From positions 62,001 through 126,000 of the forward strand of contig JBAZWL010000010.1 in assembly GCA_041660405.1 (NCBI GenBank): DNA of 64,000 bases. Reading direction: 5' to 3'. Below, piece by piece: positions 15,686 through 25,375 of this stretch (position 1 is its first letter; each line of letters starts with the position of its first letter). This DNA is from Taibaiella sp041660405 (GTDB taxonomy: Bacteria > Bacteroidota > Bacteroidia > Chitinophagales > Chitinophagaceae). The notes beneath the pieces are model-generated. The model was not told the DNA's origin, did no database searches, and worked only from the letters and a program-made list of their open reading frames with translations. The position numbers were made by a program, and so were the translations under genes.

Positions 15686-16846
15686 ATGGCGCATTATCAC
15701 AGTCTTGGAAGTATTCCGCATAAAAGACATACACAGTTCAGAAAACCTGACGGAAACCTATATTCCGAGCAGCTTTTCAGTACCGAAGGTTTTTCCTCCA
15801 ATTATTCTTTGTTATACCATGTTCACCCACCTACTATTATTATAAGAACCGAAGAGCCTGTTGATGTTTCGCCAAAAGCTTCTACCGACAATATCTTAAA
15901 ACATCGCAGCTATCAAGGCTTTAAAATAAAACCAGAAGCGGATTATCTTAAAAGTAAAAAAACGGTACTCTTTAATAATGACGTTCATATTTCCCTGGCA
16001 GCTCCTCTGAAAGGGCTTCCGGAAAATACTTTTTATAAAAACGCGGATTCGGATGAAGTGATTTTTATACACGAAGGAACCGGTGTTTTGAAAACACAAT
16101 ATGGCCAGTTGAAATTTGCTTATGGAGATTACCTGGTTATTCCACGCGGTACTATTTACCAGATTGAATTTGATACAGAAGCAAACCGTCTGTTCATTGT
16201 AGATTCTTTTAGTCCTATTACTTTTCCTAAAAGATACATGAGTAAAAATGGCCAGTTGCTGGAACATTCTCCATATTGTGAGCGTGATATCCGTAAACCG
16301 GAAAACCTGCAAACACATGATGAGAAAGGAGAATTCCTGATCAACATCAGGAAGAAAGGCCTGATGTACCCGATATGGTACGGCACTCATCCGTTTGATG
16401 TTGTAGGTTGGGATGGTTGTGAATATCCTTATGCCTTAAGTATTCACGATTTTGAACCGATTACCGGCCGCGTACATCAGCCACCACCTGTACATCAGAC
16501 ATTCGATGCACACAACTTTGTGATCTGTTCTTTTGTTCCACGTAAATACGATTATCATCCGCAATCTATACCGGCACCATACAACCACAGCAATATTGAT
16601 AGTGACGAAGTACTGTATTATGTTGATGGTGAATTCATGAGCCGTAAACATGTAGAACGCGGTATGATCACCCTACATCCCGGAGGTATTCCACACGGGC
16701 CACATCCCGGAGCAGTAGAAAAAAGTATCGGCAAAACGGAAACCGGTGAACTTGCTGTAATGGTAGATACCTTCCATCCGTTGATGATGACTGATGCTGC
16801 TAAGGGAATTGAGGATGAACATTACATAATGAGTTGGGCGGAGTAA
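15686..16846 (+). CDS. hmgA: Homogentisate 1,2-dioxygenase
   Basis: This 386-residue non-haem iron enzyme opens the ring of homogentisate to maleylacetoacetate in tyrosine breakdown. Family signatures are the N-terminal YHSLGSIPHKRHTQFRKPDG, the beta-barrel segment HEGTGVLKTQYGQLKFAYGD, and the iron-site region containing DAHNFVICSFVPRK, DSDEVLYYVDGEF and GMITLHPGGIPHGPHPGA, which supplies the His/Glu ligands. The length fits the shorter bacterial form, not the 445-residue human enzyme. hppD, the preceding step, is the next metabolic gene but is separated by a toxin-antitoxin pair. Confidence 0.95.
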   Translation: MAHYHSLGSIPHKRHTQFRKPDGNLYSEQLFSTEGFSSNYSLLYHVHPPTIIIRTEEPVDVSPKASTDNILKHRSYQGFKIKPEADYLKSKKTVLFNNDVHISLAAPLKGLPENTFYKNADSDEVIFIHEGTGVLKTQYGQLKFAYGDYLVIPRGTIYQIEFDTEANRLFIVDSFSPITFPKRYMSKNGQLLEHSPYCERDIRKPENLQTHDEKGEFLINIRKKGLMYPIWYGTHPFDVVGWDGCEYPYALSIHDFEPITGRVHQPPPVHQTFDAHNFVICSFVPRKYDYHPQSIPAPYNHSNIDSDEVLYYVDGEFMSRKHVERGMITLHPGGIPHGPHPGAVEKSIGKTETGELAVMVDTFHPLMMTDAAKGIEDEHYIMSWAE

Positions 16847-16892
16847 ATTTGTTTGCAATCAACTTTGCATAATATTCATTAAATTTAATGAC

Positions 16893-17114
16893 ATGATTAC
16901 AGAAACTGAAAGGCTGTCATTGATCCAATGGCTAATCGAAACGAAAGATGAAAATGCGATTTCTAAAATTAAAGAAATCAAAAATGAAAGTGCAAGCCTT
17001 ACCGAAGCTCAACAAATGGTGTTGGCCAAAAGATTGGAGCGTTATAGAAATGGTGAAACGAAATTCTCGTCTTGGGACGATGTAAAAAAGCGAATTCGAT
17101 CTGATGCGAAATAG
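16893..17114 (+). CDS. Antitoxin of type II toxin-antitoxin pair
   Basis: The 73-residue acidic/helical protein (LSLIQWLIETKDENAISKIK, then LTEAQQMVLAKRLERYRNGE and the closing SSWDDVKKRIR) matches the short 'addiction module' antitoxin group usually paired with RelE/ParE toxins. The C-terminal WDDVK segment is the usual toxin-wrapping tail. It overlaps the toxin gene by 11 bp, as is normal for such pairs, and is expected to repress its own promoter. Confidence 0.85.
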   Translation: MITETERLSLIQWLIETKDENAISKIKEIKNESASLTEAQQMVLAKRLERYRNGETKFSSWDDVKKRIRSDAK

Positions 17115-17418
17115 TAATTTTCAACTTACTGTTTCTGAAGATGCAGAGCTTGATATATTAGAAGGATATCTTTGGTATGAAGAACAAAAGGCAGGACTTG
17201 GGGATTTATTTTTAAAAGAACTTGATAATTCGTTCAATAAAATAATTAACAACCCTGATTATTATCACTTTGCACAAGCTAATACAAGAGCTTATTCTGT
17301 GAAAAAATATCCGTTTTGTATTGTTTATTGTTTGACTAAAAATTTAATTCAGATTATTGCTGTGTTTCATACATCGCGTAATCCAACCGACTGGCACGAA
17401 AGAGAGCTTTCCCATTAG
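17104..17418 (+). CDS. RelE/ParE-family toxin
   Basis: The 104-residue protein has the RelE/ParE fold by sequence: two N-terminal helices (AELDILEGYLWYEEQKAGLG, FLKELDNSFNKII), then strands ending in AYSVKKYPFCIVYCL and IIAVFHTSRNP. The KKYPFCIVY...IIAVFHTSRNP pattern is characteristic of ParE-like members. Depending on subfamily it would cut mRNA on the ribosome or poison gyrase; the sequence does not decide. It is embedded between hmgA and hppD. Confidence 0.88.
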   Translation: MRNSNFQLTVSEDAELDILEGYLWYEEQKAGLGDLFLKELDNSFNKIINNPDYYHFAQANTRAYSVKKYPFCIVYCLTKNLIQIIAVFHTSRNPTDWHERELSH

Positions 17419-17650
17419 AAATATTAGCCTTTTACATTTATACATAAATACAATAAACCAATAATTTTGGAAACCGAATATCTCAACTCTAATTACATCA
17501 GGGTCAAAAAAAGGCTTAAGAAACTGGTGATGGCTATGTGGAGTTAAAGATTCAAGTATCAAGATATAAGAATCAAGACAATGTTTAAATCTTGGCTCTT
17601 GATTCTTTAATCTAAAGTCTAATAACTAACATTTCAAAATCTAACTAAAC

Positions 17651-18790
17651 ATGTCAACAGTTCAAGGCAAAACATTTGCTGAAAAAATAGCCCAGGCGCA
17701 GGATTTCTTACCCATTAACGGTACCGATTATGTTGAATTTTATGTAGGTAATGCCAAACAAGCAGCCCACTATTATAAAACCGCTTTCGGTTTTCAAACC
17801 GTAGCCTATGCTGGTCCGGAAACCGGTGTGCGAGACAGAGCATCTTACATGGTTCAGCAAGGTAAAATCCGTTTGGTGCTTACCACTGCATTAAAATCCG
17901 ACCATCCAATTGCAGAACATGTAAAGAAACACGGAGATGGTGTAAAAGTACTTGCCCTTTGGGTAGATGATGCTTACAGCGCTTTTGAAGAAACAACCAA
18001 GCGTGGCGGTAAACCTTACCTGGAGCCGGTTACATTGACCGATGAATTTGGCGAAGTGAAAATGTCCGGCATCTATACTTATGGTGAAACGGTGCACATG
18101 TTCATTGAACGTAAAAACTATACCGGTGCATTTATGCCAGGTTACGAAAAAATAACCAGCGATTACAATCCAAGCGAAACAGGTCTTTTGTACATCGACC
18201 ATTGCGTGGGAAATGTAGGCTGGAACAGGATGTTACCTACCGTTAAATGGTATGAGGATGTAATGGGTTTTGTAAACATTCTTTCTTTTGATGATAAACA
18301 AATCAATACGGAATACTCTGCTTTAATGAGTAAAGTAATGAGTAACGGTAATGGCTTCTCCAAGTTCCCTATCAATGAACCTGCAGAAGGTAAAAAGAAA
18401 TCGCAGATCGAAGAATACCTTGATTTTTACGAAGGCGAAGGTGTACAGCACATTGCAGTGGCCACAAAAGATATTGTGAAAACAGTAACCGAATTGAGAT
18501 CACGTGGTGTAGAGTTCCTGAGTGCCCCACCTGAGGCTTATTACGAAATGTTGCCTGAGCGTGTAGGTGAAATTGACGAAGATATGGCTAAACTGCAAAG
18601 TCTGGGTATCCTGGTAGACAGGGATGAAGAGGGTTATTTGCTGCAGATCTTTACCAAACCGGTAGAAGATCGCCCTACCCTTTTCTTTGAAATTATCGAA
18701 CGCCATGGTGCGCAGAGTTTTGGGGCAGGTAACTTCAAAGCGCTTTTTGAAAGCATAGAAAGGGAGCAGGCAAAACGAGGAAATCTTTAA
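17651..18790 (+). CDS. hppD: 4-hydroxyphenylpyruvate dioxygenase
   Basis: The 379-residue enzyme converts 4-hydroxyphenylpyruvate to homogentisate, the substrate of the hmgA product. Two vicinal-oxygen-chelate halves are visible. The iron ligands are His184 (IDHCVGN), His267 (GVQHIAVAT) and Glu347 (LFFEIIERHG), and the closing GAGNFKALFESIEREQ helix that covers the active site is intact. Length is typical. The 230-bp gap before it holds no gene, only near-repeats of AAGATTCAAG/AAGAATCAAG type, so hppD may use a promoter of its own. Confidence 0.96.
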   Translation: MSTVQGKTFAEKIAQAQDFLPINGTDYVEFYVGNAKQAAHYYKTAFGFQTVAYAGPETGVRDRASYMVQQGKIRLVLTTALKSDHPIAEHVKKHGDGVKVLALWVDDAYSAFEETTKRGGKPYLEPVTLTDEFGEVKMSGIYTYGETVHMFIERKNYTGAFMPGYEKITSDYNPSETGLLYIDHCVGNVGWNRMLPTVKWYEDVMGFVNILSFDDKQINTEYSALMSKVMSNGNGFSKFPINEPAEGKKKSQIEEYLDFYEGEGVQHIAVATKDIVKTVTELRSRGVEFLSAPPEAYYEMLPERVGEIDEDMAKLQSLGILVDRDEEGYLLQIFTKPVEDRPTLFFEIIERHGAQSFGAGNFKALFESIEREQAKRGNL

Positions 18791-18812
18791 TCGAAATTTA
18801 GTATAGTATCAT

Positions 18813-18845
18813 AAAGAAAGGGCGACTGATGAGCTGCCCTTTCTT
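18813..18845. terminator. Bidirectional terminator after hppD
   Basis: AAAGAAAGGGC and GCCCTTTCTTT form an 11-bp stem with A- and T-rich flanks, between hppD and the convergent small gene. Confidence 0.8.
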
Positions 18846-19036
18846 TACTCGAATCCGTTTTCTATCCGTCTTTTGATGCGTTGCTTTTCCTTTTCAATTA
18901 CATCCGATAGTTGTTTCCGAAATTCACGAGGTTTCTCAATGGTCTGAAAGTCATGAATGAATCTTTCTAAAGGTGTCCTTCTGTCAGGGTGAATTTTGCT
19001 ACATGTTTCCCAGGTTGGTAGCATAGTCCTTTTCAT
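18845..19036 (-). CDS. Small protein of unknown function
   Basis: A 63-residue basic protein (pattern MLPTWETCSKIHPDRRTPLERF, then FRKQLSDVIEKEKQRIKRRI). The WETCSKIHPDR...TPLERFIHDF core resembles small uncharacterised Bacteroidota proteins, but I cannot name a family. It has a terminator directly behind it. The start may be the second Met (residue 5). No hydrophobic segment is present, so it should be cytoplasmic. Confidence 0.5.
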   Translation of the reverse strand: MKRTMLPTWETCSKIHPDRRTPLERFIHDFQTIEKPREFRKQLSDVIEKEKQRIKRRIENGFE

Positions 19037-19183
19037 TTTCGATTGGATTTTGTTGATTATAGCATTAGAGGTAATTGGCTATCTGGGTAATACATTGTCA
19101 ATATGAAACCGCTTATCTAGGGCAGCAGGTCGATGTACCTCAGAAATTGTTCCTCACTGTTTTTTTCAGTAGAGGTTGACAGC

Positions 19184-20581
19184 TTATTTTACAATGGTAA
19201 GCCTGTAGCTTGAACTGTTGGAAACATTATCTATGACGCGTATAATGTATTGACCAACTGACAAGGCGGATACATCCAATGTGCTTAAACTACCGTTGCT
19301 CTTTGCAGGGACATTCATACATTGCCCCATCATATTGTAAACTGCTATTCTGCTGCCTTCAGCAGTTTCTATGTTTACTATGTTTGTTGCAGGGTTAGGA
19401 TAAATCTTCGTACTTTCAGGCAGGGTATTACCAATACTACGAACAGGGCTATAGGTATATGTTCCGTCCCTGTCCGTCATCTTTAAACGGTAGAGGTTAT
19501 GACCTTTTAAGGGCTCTTTGTCATGAAAGGAATAAGCCGATATCAATTTTGTATCTGTTCCATTTGCCTGTACTTTGCCAATTTTTCCCCATGTACGACC
19601 ATCAGCACTGCGCTCTACAGCAAAGTAATCTACATTCATTTCTGCCCTGGTTGTCCAATTCAACAATACGCCCTGCCATGTTGCATCAGAAAGGGAAAAA
19701 CTTAATAGCTCAAGTGGCAAAGCGACCGACAGGCAGCGTGTTGCATCTTGATAATTATTATAATCATCATAGCCTAAATTACCAACATATTGCGCCACAG
19801 TATTTCCTGTGCTTACATTGGCTATTTTATAGATGTTTGCCTGGGCACTATCGATAAAATCAAAGGCATCCTCCCTGATTATGTATAATGCTCCGGTGCC
19901 ATCGAAAAACTGGGACGGGAATGAATTGTTCGAAACACCAGCACCCGATATTGTTCCAAGATTAATAGATGACCCATTGGAAGGGTTGATACGTATGAGT
20001 GACCTGTTGGGCAAAACAGTATACAAATTGCCGTCTATAGGGTTAAAATCCCAATCGAAAACCACTCCGAGACCTAGTGACAGGGTATCAATCAATTGTA
20101 AATAGGTAGGTGAAGATGGATTCAGGTCTATCCTGGTGCATGGTGCAGTGCTGTCAGCACGCTGCAAATAATATACGCCGGACGTATTTATGGCCCCTGC
20201 ATATTCAAACGAGGAAAGGAATGGTACTGCAGGCATTCCCGTAATGCCAAATTTTGTAATGGTCCAGTCGCTGGCAATTCTTACAATGGTATCTGCTCCA
20301 TTATATCCTTTTTTCCCCCAGATAAAATTATCGGTTACATTAAAGCCGATTCCATCTACACCCCCATGCCCCGGGTAAAAATCGTCAGAAAGCCTGGTTG
20401 CCTGCCCTGTTGTCGGATCAAGCTGATAGGCCCGCATACTGTCTACGCCCTCCATATCACTACCCATCTGTGCTGTCATAAAGTAAGTGGGCGTGCTGCA
20501 AGTAAACGGCGTTTGTGCAAAAGAGTTATAACTGATGAATAGGCTAACCAATACTGGTAAATAAATTTTAATAAAACGCAT
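19184..20581 (-). CDS. Secreted protein with T9SS sorting domain
   Basis: The 465-residue protein has a signal peptide (1-22, ending NSFAQ), a propeller-like N-terminal domain (repeating strands such as AYQLDPTTGQATRLSD and SLIRINPSNGSSINLG, reminiscent of DUF6923), a linker domain with LNWTTRAEMNVDYFAVERSA typical of T9SS cargo, and a C-terminal type A sorting domain starting at KIYPNPATN and ending YRLTIVK. It would be exported by the Sec system, then by T9SS, with removal of the last 80 or so residues. Activity unknown. Monocistronic by spacing. Confidence 0.85.
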   Translation of the reverse strand: MRFIKIYLPVLVSLFISYNSFAQTPFTCSTPTYFMTAQMGSDMEGVDSMRAYQLDPTTGQATRLSDDFYPGHGGVDGIGFNVTDNFIWGKKGYNGADTIVRIASDWTITKFGITGMPAVPFLSSFEYAGAINTSGVYYLQRADSTAPCTRIDLNPSSPTYLQLIDTLSLGLGVVFDWDFNPIDGNLYTVLPNRSLIRINPSNGSSINLGTISGAGVSNNSFPSQFFDGTGALYIIREDAFDFIDSAQANIYKIANVSTGNTVAQYVGNLGYDDYNNYQDATRCLSVALPLELLSFSLSDATWQGVLLNWTTRAEMNVDYFAVERSADGRTWGKIGKVQANGTDTKLISAYSFHDKEPLKGHNLYRLKMTDRDGTYTYSPVRSIGNTLPESTKIYPNPATNIVNIETAEGSRIAVYNMMGQCMNVPAKSNGSLSTLDVSALSVGQYIIRVIDNVSNSSSYRLTIVK

Positions 20582-20720
20582 GAAAATGACTTTTGAATTT
20601 GTTTTTAAAAGACGATTATTAGTTTTAATCTAATTGCCTTTTCATTTTGAAGAAGGGAGGCTTAAAAGCATTCTGCTCTAAAGCCCTCCCGATGTAAATA
20701 CTTTTCTGTCCGGCGAATTT

Positions 20721-21047
20721 TTATCCGATAAAGGAAAATTTGTTTTCAAACATTTTTCCGATCAGTGGTAATGGTGCTTGCTTTTCGTTGGCAGCATAGA
20801 TGATACCAATAATAGTGAGTACTATGAATATGTAATTCACATAGCCCAATACCGCAAGGCTACTCACCATACTAACTACAACAGTAATAATGATGCTGAC
20901 CAGAATGGATATGATTGCCAGGCCAAGGCTTTGTTTAAGGTGGTATTGTAGCAAGCCTTCCCTCTGCTTACCCTGTGTGCCAAAAAAAGAAATTAACCAA
21001 CCAATAATAGTGATGTACGAAATGATAGAAAGTGTTTTGTTGCTCAT
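20721..21047 (-). CDS. DUF4870/Tic20-like small membrane protein
   Basis: From the ATG at 21047 (MSNKTLSIISYITIIG) the protein has 108 residues and three to four membrane segments. The pattern YHLKQSLGLAIISILVSII in the middle and an IIYAANEKQAPLPLIGKMF C-terminus is that of the DUF4870 family. Function unknown. An upstream in-frame ATG at 21074 would add nine charged residues and is less likely. Confidence 0.8.
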   Translation of the reverse strand: MSNKTLSIISYITIIGWLISFFGTQGKQREGLLQYHLKQSLGLAIISILVSIIITVVVSMVSSLAVLGYVNYIFIVLTIIGIIYAANEKQAPLPLIGKMFENKFSFIG

Positions 21048-21136
21048 ATAAATTTTGTTTTTGCAAAGGAACACTCACACGTCCGAAAATAACTACAGCA
21101 ATTGGTAAATGATGGGTGGCAGTTTGTAACTGCAGG

Positions 21137-21874
21137 TTATTTGTTCTTCAGAAGAGCCACGAACTCTTCTCGCCTGCGTTGGGCCACAGGTAGTTGGGTA
21201 CCATCTTTCATGGTAACAATGCCTTCTTTTGCATAAAAGTGCAGGGCATCTATACGTATAGTGTGGGAGTGGTGTATCCTGAAAAATTGTGGTGGGCAAA
21301 GTATATCATCAAACTCTTTTAATGAACGGGAAACCATTACCGGCTTTTGCCCCTGCAGATAAAAAGTGGTATATGAACCGGTAGTTTCTGCCCTTATAAT
21401 TTCTGCAATAGCTACCAGATGTATGCCTTTAGTAGTGCTTAATGCCAGATGTTTCCAATGATTGTTTCTGGCATCGGCAGCAATTTGTATCTGCTGCGGA
21501 GATAGTGTAGCGCTATTGTCTAAAACTTTGTGCAGGGCAGTTTTCAGATCTTGCTGGTCAAAAGGTTTTAACAGGTAATCTATAGCGGCGTACTTAAACG
21601 CCTTTAATGCATACTGGCTATATGCAGTGGTAAAAATTACTTTATAATGATAGGGCTGTACTTGCTCCAATACCTCAAACCCGGTACCCCCATGCAACTC
21701 TATATCCATAAACAGCAATTGTGGCTGCAGGTTATTTATTTTTTCCACGGCATCGCTTACTGATGCTGCTGTGGCCACAACTTGTATCGGAAATGATGTG
21801 CTTAGCTGCTGCAACTGTAACAACAATGTTTCCCTTAAAGCAATCTCATCTTCTATTATTATGGCAGTGTACAT
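21137..21874 (-). CDS. LytTR-family response regulator
   Basis: The 245-residue protein has a receiver domain (acidic IIEDE at 6-10, phosphoacceptor Asp57 in LLFMDIELHGGTGFE, Lys in YLLKPFDQQDLK) and a LytTR DNA-binding domain from about 140 (IRAETTGSYTTFYLQGQKPV, then FFRIHHSHTIRIDALHFYAKEG). Such regulators bind direct-repeat sites upstream of target genes. The gene starts 2 bp after the sensor kinase stop, so the two are one operon and cognate partners. Confidence 0.93.
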   Translation of the reverse strand: MYTAIIIEDEIALRETLLLQLQQLSTSFPIQVVATAASVSDAVEKINNLQPQLLFMDIELHGGTGFEVLEQVQPYHYKVIFTTAYSQYALKAFKYAAIDYLLKPFDQQDLKTALHKVLDNSATLSPQQIQIAADARNNHWKHLALSTTKGIHLVAIAEIIRAETTGSYTTFYLQGQKPVMVSRSLKEFDDILCPPQFFRIHHSHTIRIDALHFYAKEGIVTMKDGTQLPVAQRRREEFVALLKNK

Positions 21875-21876
21875 CT

Positions 21877-23811
21877 TTAATCATTTTGGTAAGGCAATAA
21901 AATAGTGACACGGGTACCGGCAGCTTGCTCCATTTCAAACAGATCTGTAATCTGTAAACCCACGCCAGGGTTAGTGGTTTCGTAATATTGTAACCGTTGC
22001 TGTGTAAGCTGTGTAGCCATCGAGGTATGATCCTGTTCGACTGCCTGCACCTTTTCTTTTCTGCCAGTGCCATTATCTGTAACTGTACAACTTAATAGCA
22101 CATCGTTTATTTTATAAAATTCGATTTTTAATTGCCCTGCTCTATTTTCAGATAGATTTTTAAAGCCATGTTCTATAGCATTTTCTACAAAAGGTTGTAT
22201 CAGCATAGGAGGTATTAATAAGTGCTTATCAATATCATTGGTAAAAAATTCAAAAGTAAAACGATGATTAAATCTTATTTGCTGCAAAGCAATGTAGTGT
22301 TGCAGCATTTCTATTTCATCTTCAAATACTACCCACTCCTTCTGTGTATTTTCAAGCATTTTCCGCATGAGCCTGGAAAATTGAATGATAAGTGCAGCAG
22401 CTTCCTGTGTTTTATTCTGTAATACAATGCCGTGAATGGCACCCAATGTATTAAATATAAAATGAGGCTTCATCTGGCTTTGAAGCAATTTATTTTCCAA
22501 CAGCGTTTTATCTTTTTCTGTTACTTCTTTTTTTATGCGCAGTACCGCCTCCTGTTGTTGTGAGTAATTCATCTTAAAATAAAAAGAGCGTACCATAAAA
22601 ATAGCGACTAATAAAATCAAAACAGCGATAAACAGGAAAAGCAACTTATTCTTTCTCTCAAAATCATTTTCCTGCTGCAAAGCTTTTATTTGCTGCGTTT
22701 TTTTCGACGCTTCAAATTTTATATCGGCTTCATGCACGGCCTGTTTTATGGATTCGTCAAACCGTTTATCAATTTGGCTTTCATAAGCTGAATCAAAGTA
22801 TTGGTATTGTTGCCAATCTTGCTGCAACGCCGTTACTCTCTTTAACGCCAGGTAAAATGCCAGAATCGAACTGTTATCACCAAGCATTGATTTTCTTGTA
22901 TAATCGATGCCTTGCAGGTAATTTTTCTTTGCCGCAGCAAAATCTTTTTTGCTAACTAAATAATCACCCATCATACCATAAGCATTCCGGAAAACAACTT
23001 TAAAATTGTAGGCTAGTGCCAGTTCTCTTGCTTTTTGCAATGGACCCAAAAAGAGGGAATCAGGAAAGAGCGATCGATTTCTTTGATACTGGTCGGCCAG
23101 GTTCAGGTAACAGTATGCCAATTCATCCTTATTGAAAATCTTTGATGGTGTGTGTTCTGCATTTGCAATTACCTGCTGATATGAGGCTACTGCTTTTTTT
23201 ACAGCTTCATCATTTATGTTCATTCTTAACTGCTGCACAAGAAAATCGGCATTACATCTGCCAGCATACAAATAAGCATTGGGTGTATTGGCAAGACCGG
23301 CAAACTTTTGTGCCAGAGCATTGTACTTTTTGGCAATGCTACTATCTGATGGTGCAAGAAACAAGTGACAAATATCTGCAGCACAGAATGTGGCAAAGAC
23401 ATAATTTCTTTGCTGCTCGAATGCTTTTAGCGCTTTAATGTAATTATCAGCAGTTGCTTTATAAGTGTCTGTATATTTCAGGTAGCGGGCATGTGCATAA
23501 TGGACAAAACCTTCATCTTTGGTAGTTTTTCCCAGGCTTATGGCTGAGTCCAGGTAAGCTCTCATTTGAAAGGTGTCTTCATTGGTGCGGCAACTGACAG
23601 ACAGCAATGCATATGCCTTTACTACTGCTGCATTATTATGTGTCGCTTTGGCGTGGGCAAGTGCCTGCTGCTGCATAGCCCATGACTTTTTAAAGTCTAT
23701 AGAACGCAGATTGAACCCATCAATGGATTGGTCAGTAGTAATCCCTTGTTGGGCACGCACAAACTGAACAGCCCAACAGCAAATTACAAAAAGAAGGAGT
23801 TTTTTTATCAT
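21877..23811 (-). CDS. LytS-type sensor histidine kinase with helical-repeat sensor part
   Basis: The 644-residue protein has a signal peptide (1-20), about 360 residues of helical TPR-like repeats outside the membrane, one membrane segment (389-411), a short coiled coil, and a His_kinase domain with phosphoacceptor His450 in QMKPHFIFNTLGAI. The ATPase domain shows the N box (FVENAIEHGF near 541) and the DNGTG box near 579. Bacteroidota commonly pair such kinases with LytTR regulators; the signal is unknown. The regulator follows directly. Confidence 0.92.
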   Translation of the reverse strand: MIKKLLLFVICCWAVQFVRAQQGITTDQSIDGFNLRSIDFKKSWAMQQQALAHAKATHNNAAVVKAYALLSVSCRTNEDTFQMRAYLDSAISLGKTTKDEGFVHYAHARYLKYTDTYKATADNYIKALKAFEQQRNYVFATFCAADICHLFLAPSDSSIAKKYNALAQKFAGLANTPNAYLYAGRCNADFLVQQLRMNINDEAVKKAVASYQQVIANAEHTPSKIFNKDELAYCYLNLADQYQRNRSLFPDSLFLGPLQKARELALAYNFKVVFRNAYGMMGDYLVSKKDFAAAKKNYLQGIDYTRKSMLGDNSSILAFYLALKRVTALQQDWQQYQYFDSAYESQIDKRFDESIKQAVHEADIKFEASKKTQQIKALQQENDFERKNKLLFLFIAVLILLVAIFMVRSFYFKMNYSQQQEAVLRIKKEVTEKDKTLLENKLLQSQMKPHFIFNTLGAIHGIVLQNKTQEAAALIIQFSRLMRKMLENTQKEWVVFEDEIEMLQHYIALQQIRFNHRFTFEFFTNDIDKHLLIPPMLIQPFVENAIEHGFKNLSENRAGQLKIEFYKINDVLLSCTVTDNGTGRKEKVQAVEQDHTSMATQLTQQRLQYYETTNPGVGLQITDLFEMEQAAGTRVTILLPYQND

Positions 23812-23833
23812 CGCTTAAACACAGCAAAATTAA

Positions 23834-23858
23834 ATGGGGCTGAAAATTTCAGCCCCAT
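23834..23858 (-). terminator. Terminator after saccharopine dehydrogenase
   Basis: A perfect 11-bp stem (TGGGGCTGAAA with TTTCAGCCCCA) with a one-base centre lies between the saccharopine dehydrogenase stop and the kinase start. Confidence 0.75.
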
Positions 23859-23882
23859 ATATATCTTCCAAACCGGAAAGGA

Positions 23883-25211
23883 CTATTCTATTACTTCCGT
23901 AAATTCAATACCGTTCTTCTTCAATTCTTTAAGCACAGGCACATATACTTCAGGCATTACAGGAATTTGAACACCGGTAATATTCTTTGTGCTGATTTCC
24001 TGCAACAGTATTTTCTTAGCCAGGATTCCCATAGGCAAACCTACCGTTTTAGCCATAGCACTGTGTTGACGGTTATCGCCAATTACAATCATAGTACTGG
24101 TCAGTTTCACCAAAATTCCCCTACGCTCGTAATCAATTTGATGTTGCATAACCACCATATCTTTATCAAGCGCCTTCATTTTCCAACGTTCTTCCAATAA
24201 AGTCTGTAAAATATCTGCAGAAGATAATTTACCAACACCATTGATCCTTCTGTTGTCAAACAATCCGAGCCAGTCCATTTGTTTCATTTCCTTATCGTCT
24301 GCTTCGTATTTCTTTTTGAAATTTTCACGCAGTTTTGCATCGTTGGCAACACCCAGAAGATGGGCAGTCCAATCTGCATAAGAACTGTTATCAGCCGAAA
24401 ATCCATCCTGTTCATTCACCAGACCCGCTTTAATGACCAGATCCCAACCTTTTACAAACGAAGGGTGACGTAAAGTAGCCCTCATAAAGGTTTTAACATC
24501 AGGTAGATTATACAGGTCAAGATACTTCAGGGAATCTCTGTTGGGATAATAACTAAGTGAACCCAGACTACCCACTTTTACCTTTTTAGCTCCGGAGAAA
24601 AGTTGCTCATAATGGGCTTCGTGTTGTTTCCCGTTTTCGAGCCAAACTGCTCCCTGCTTGCCTGCAAGCACAATATTACGCGGGTTCCAGCTTATTTTGT
24701 AGTGCCATGGATTGTCGTCACTTTCAGGGGCAATCAAGCCGCCGCAATAGCTTTTAAAGCTCTGGATAGAACCGGCAATACGTTGAACACCATGGATAAT
24801 AGCATTGGCAGACATATGATCGATGCCGGGATCAAGCCCCATTTCACACATCATAACAATACCGGCTTTCTTTGCATCTTCATTCAACGCCTTTATTTCT
24901 TCCGATACATAGGAAGACGTAATCAGGTTTTTTTTGAACTTAATGCAGTCTTTAGCAAGAAGATAGTGCAGATTAGGTGGCATCAGGGACAATACAATAT
25001 CTGCGTTTTTTACCAGATTTTGCCTCGCATGGTCGTCGTTGATGTCGATTACCGCCGATTCGCCTTTAGGGTTTCCTCCAAGTTTCTCTGCAATCATTTC
25101 CGGGTTGGAGTCCATCACAATCACTCTCCATTTTTGCTTGGCATTGGAAAGCATGTAGTCAATCAAATGGGCAGACGATTTGCCTGCTCCGGCAATTAAA
25201 ACTGTAAGCAT
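23883..25211 (-). CDS. Saccharopine dehydrogenase family protein
   Basis: The 442-residue protein starts with a Rossmann dinucleotide site (VLIAGAGKSSAHLIDYM), followed by VIDINDDHARQNLV and SLMPPNLHYLLAKDCI. The middle carries EMGLDPGIDHMSANAII and the substrate-domain stretch YCGGLIAPESDDNPWHYKISWNPRN, both hallmarks of the saccharopine reductase/dehydrogenase (glutamate-forming) type. It may act in lysine degradation or a related amino-acid step; the exact substrate is not shown by sequence. Possible -7 box TATATTTG on the minus strand near 25246. Confidence 0.88.
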   Translation of the reverse strand: MLTVLIAGAGKSSAHLIDYMLSNAKQKWRVIVMDSNPEMIAEKLGGNPKGESAVIDINDDHARQNLVKNADIVLSLMPPNLHYLLAKDCIKFKKNLITSSYVSEEIKALNEDAKKAGIVMMCEMGLDPGIDHMSANAIIHGVQRIAGSIQSFKSYCGGLIAPESDDNPWHYKISWNPRNIVLAGKQGAVWLENGKQHEAHYEQLFSGAKKVKVGSLGSLSYYPNRDSLKYLDLYNLPDVKTFMRATLRHPSFVKGWDLVIKAGLVNEQDGFSADNSSYADWTAHLLGVANDAKLRENFKKKYEADDKEMKQMDWLGLFDNRRINGVGKLSSADILQTLLEERWKMKALDKDMVVMQHQIDYERRGILVKLTSTMIVIGDNRQHSAMAKTVGLPMGILAKKILLQEISTKNITGVQIPVMPEVYVPVLKELKKNGIEFTEVIE

Positions 25212-25375
25212 AGTACATTTTATTAATTGGTTAGTAAGTGCATTGCAAATATAATAATCTTACACTCATATTTTTTACATTTAAAAAAAAAGGGTTGTTT
25301 TAATTGCAGTGTTTTTAAACTATAGATAATTCGTTTAGGATTATTACCTTCGAATCGTATAAAATTCCCTTTTGC

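Noticed and set aside
17541..17640. AAGAATCAAG-type near-repeats upstream of hppD as a CRISPR-like or regulatory array
   Set aside because: Units are irregular in spacing and length with no spacer structure; they look like common AT-rich intergenic sequence.
24603..25199. 198-codon plus-strand frame opposite saccharopine dehydrogenase
   Set aside because: It is the antisense shadow of a well-supported gene and shows no domain.
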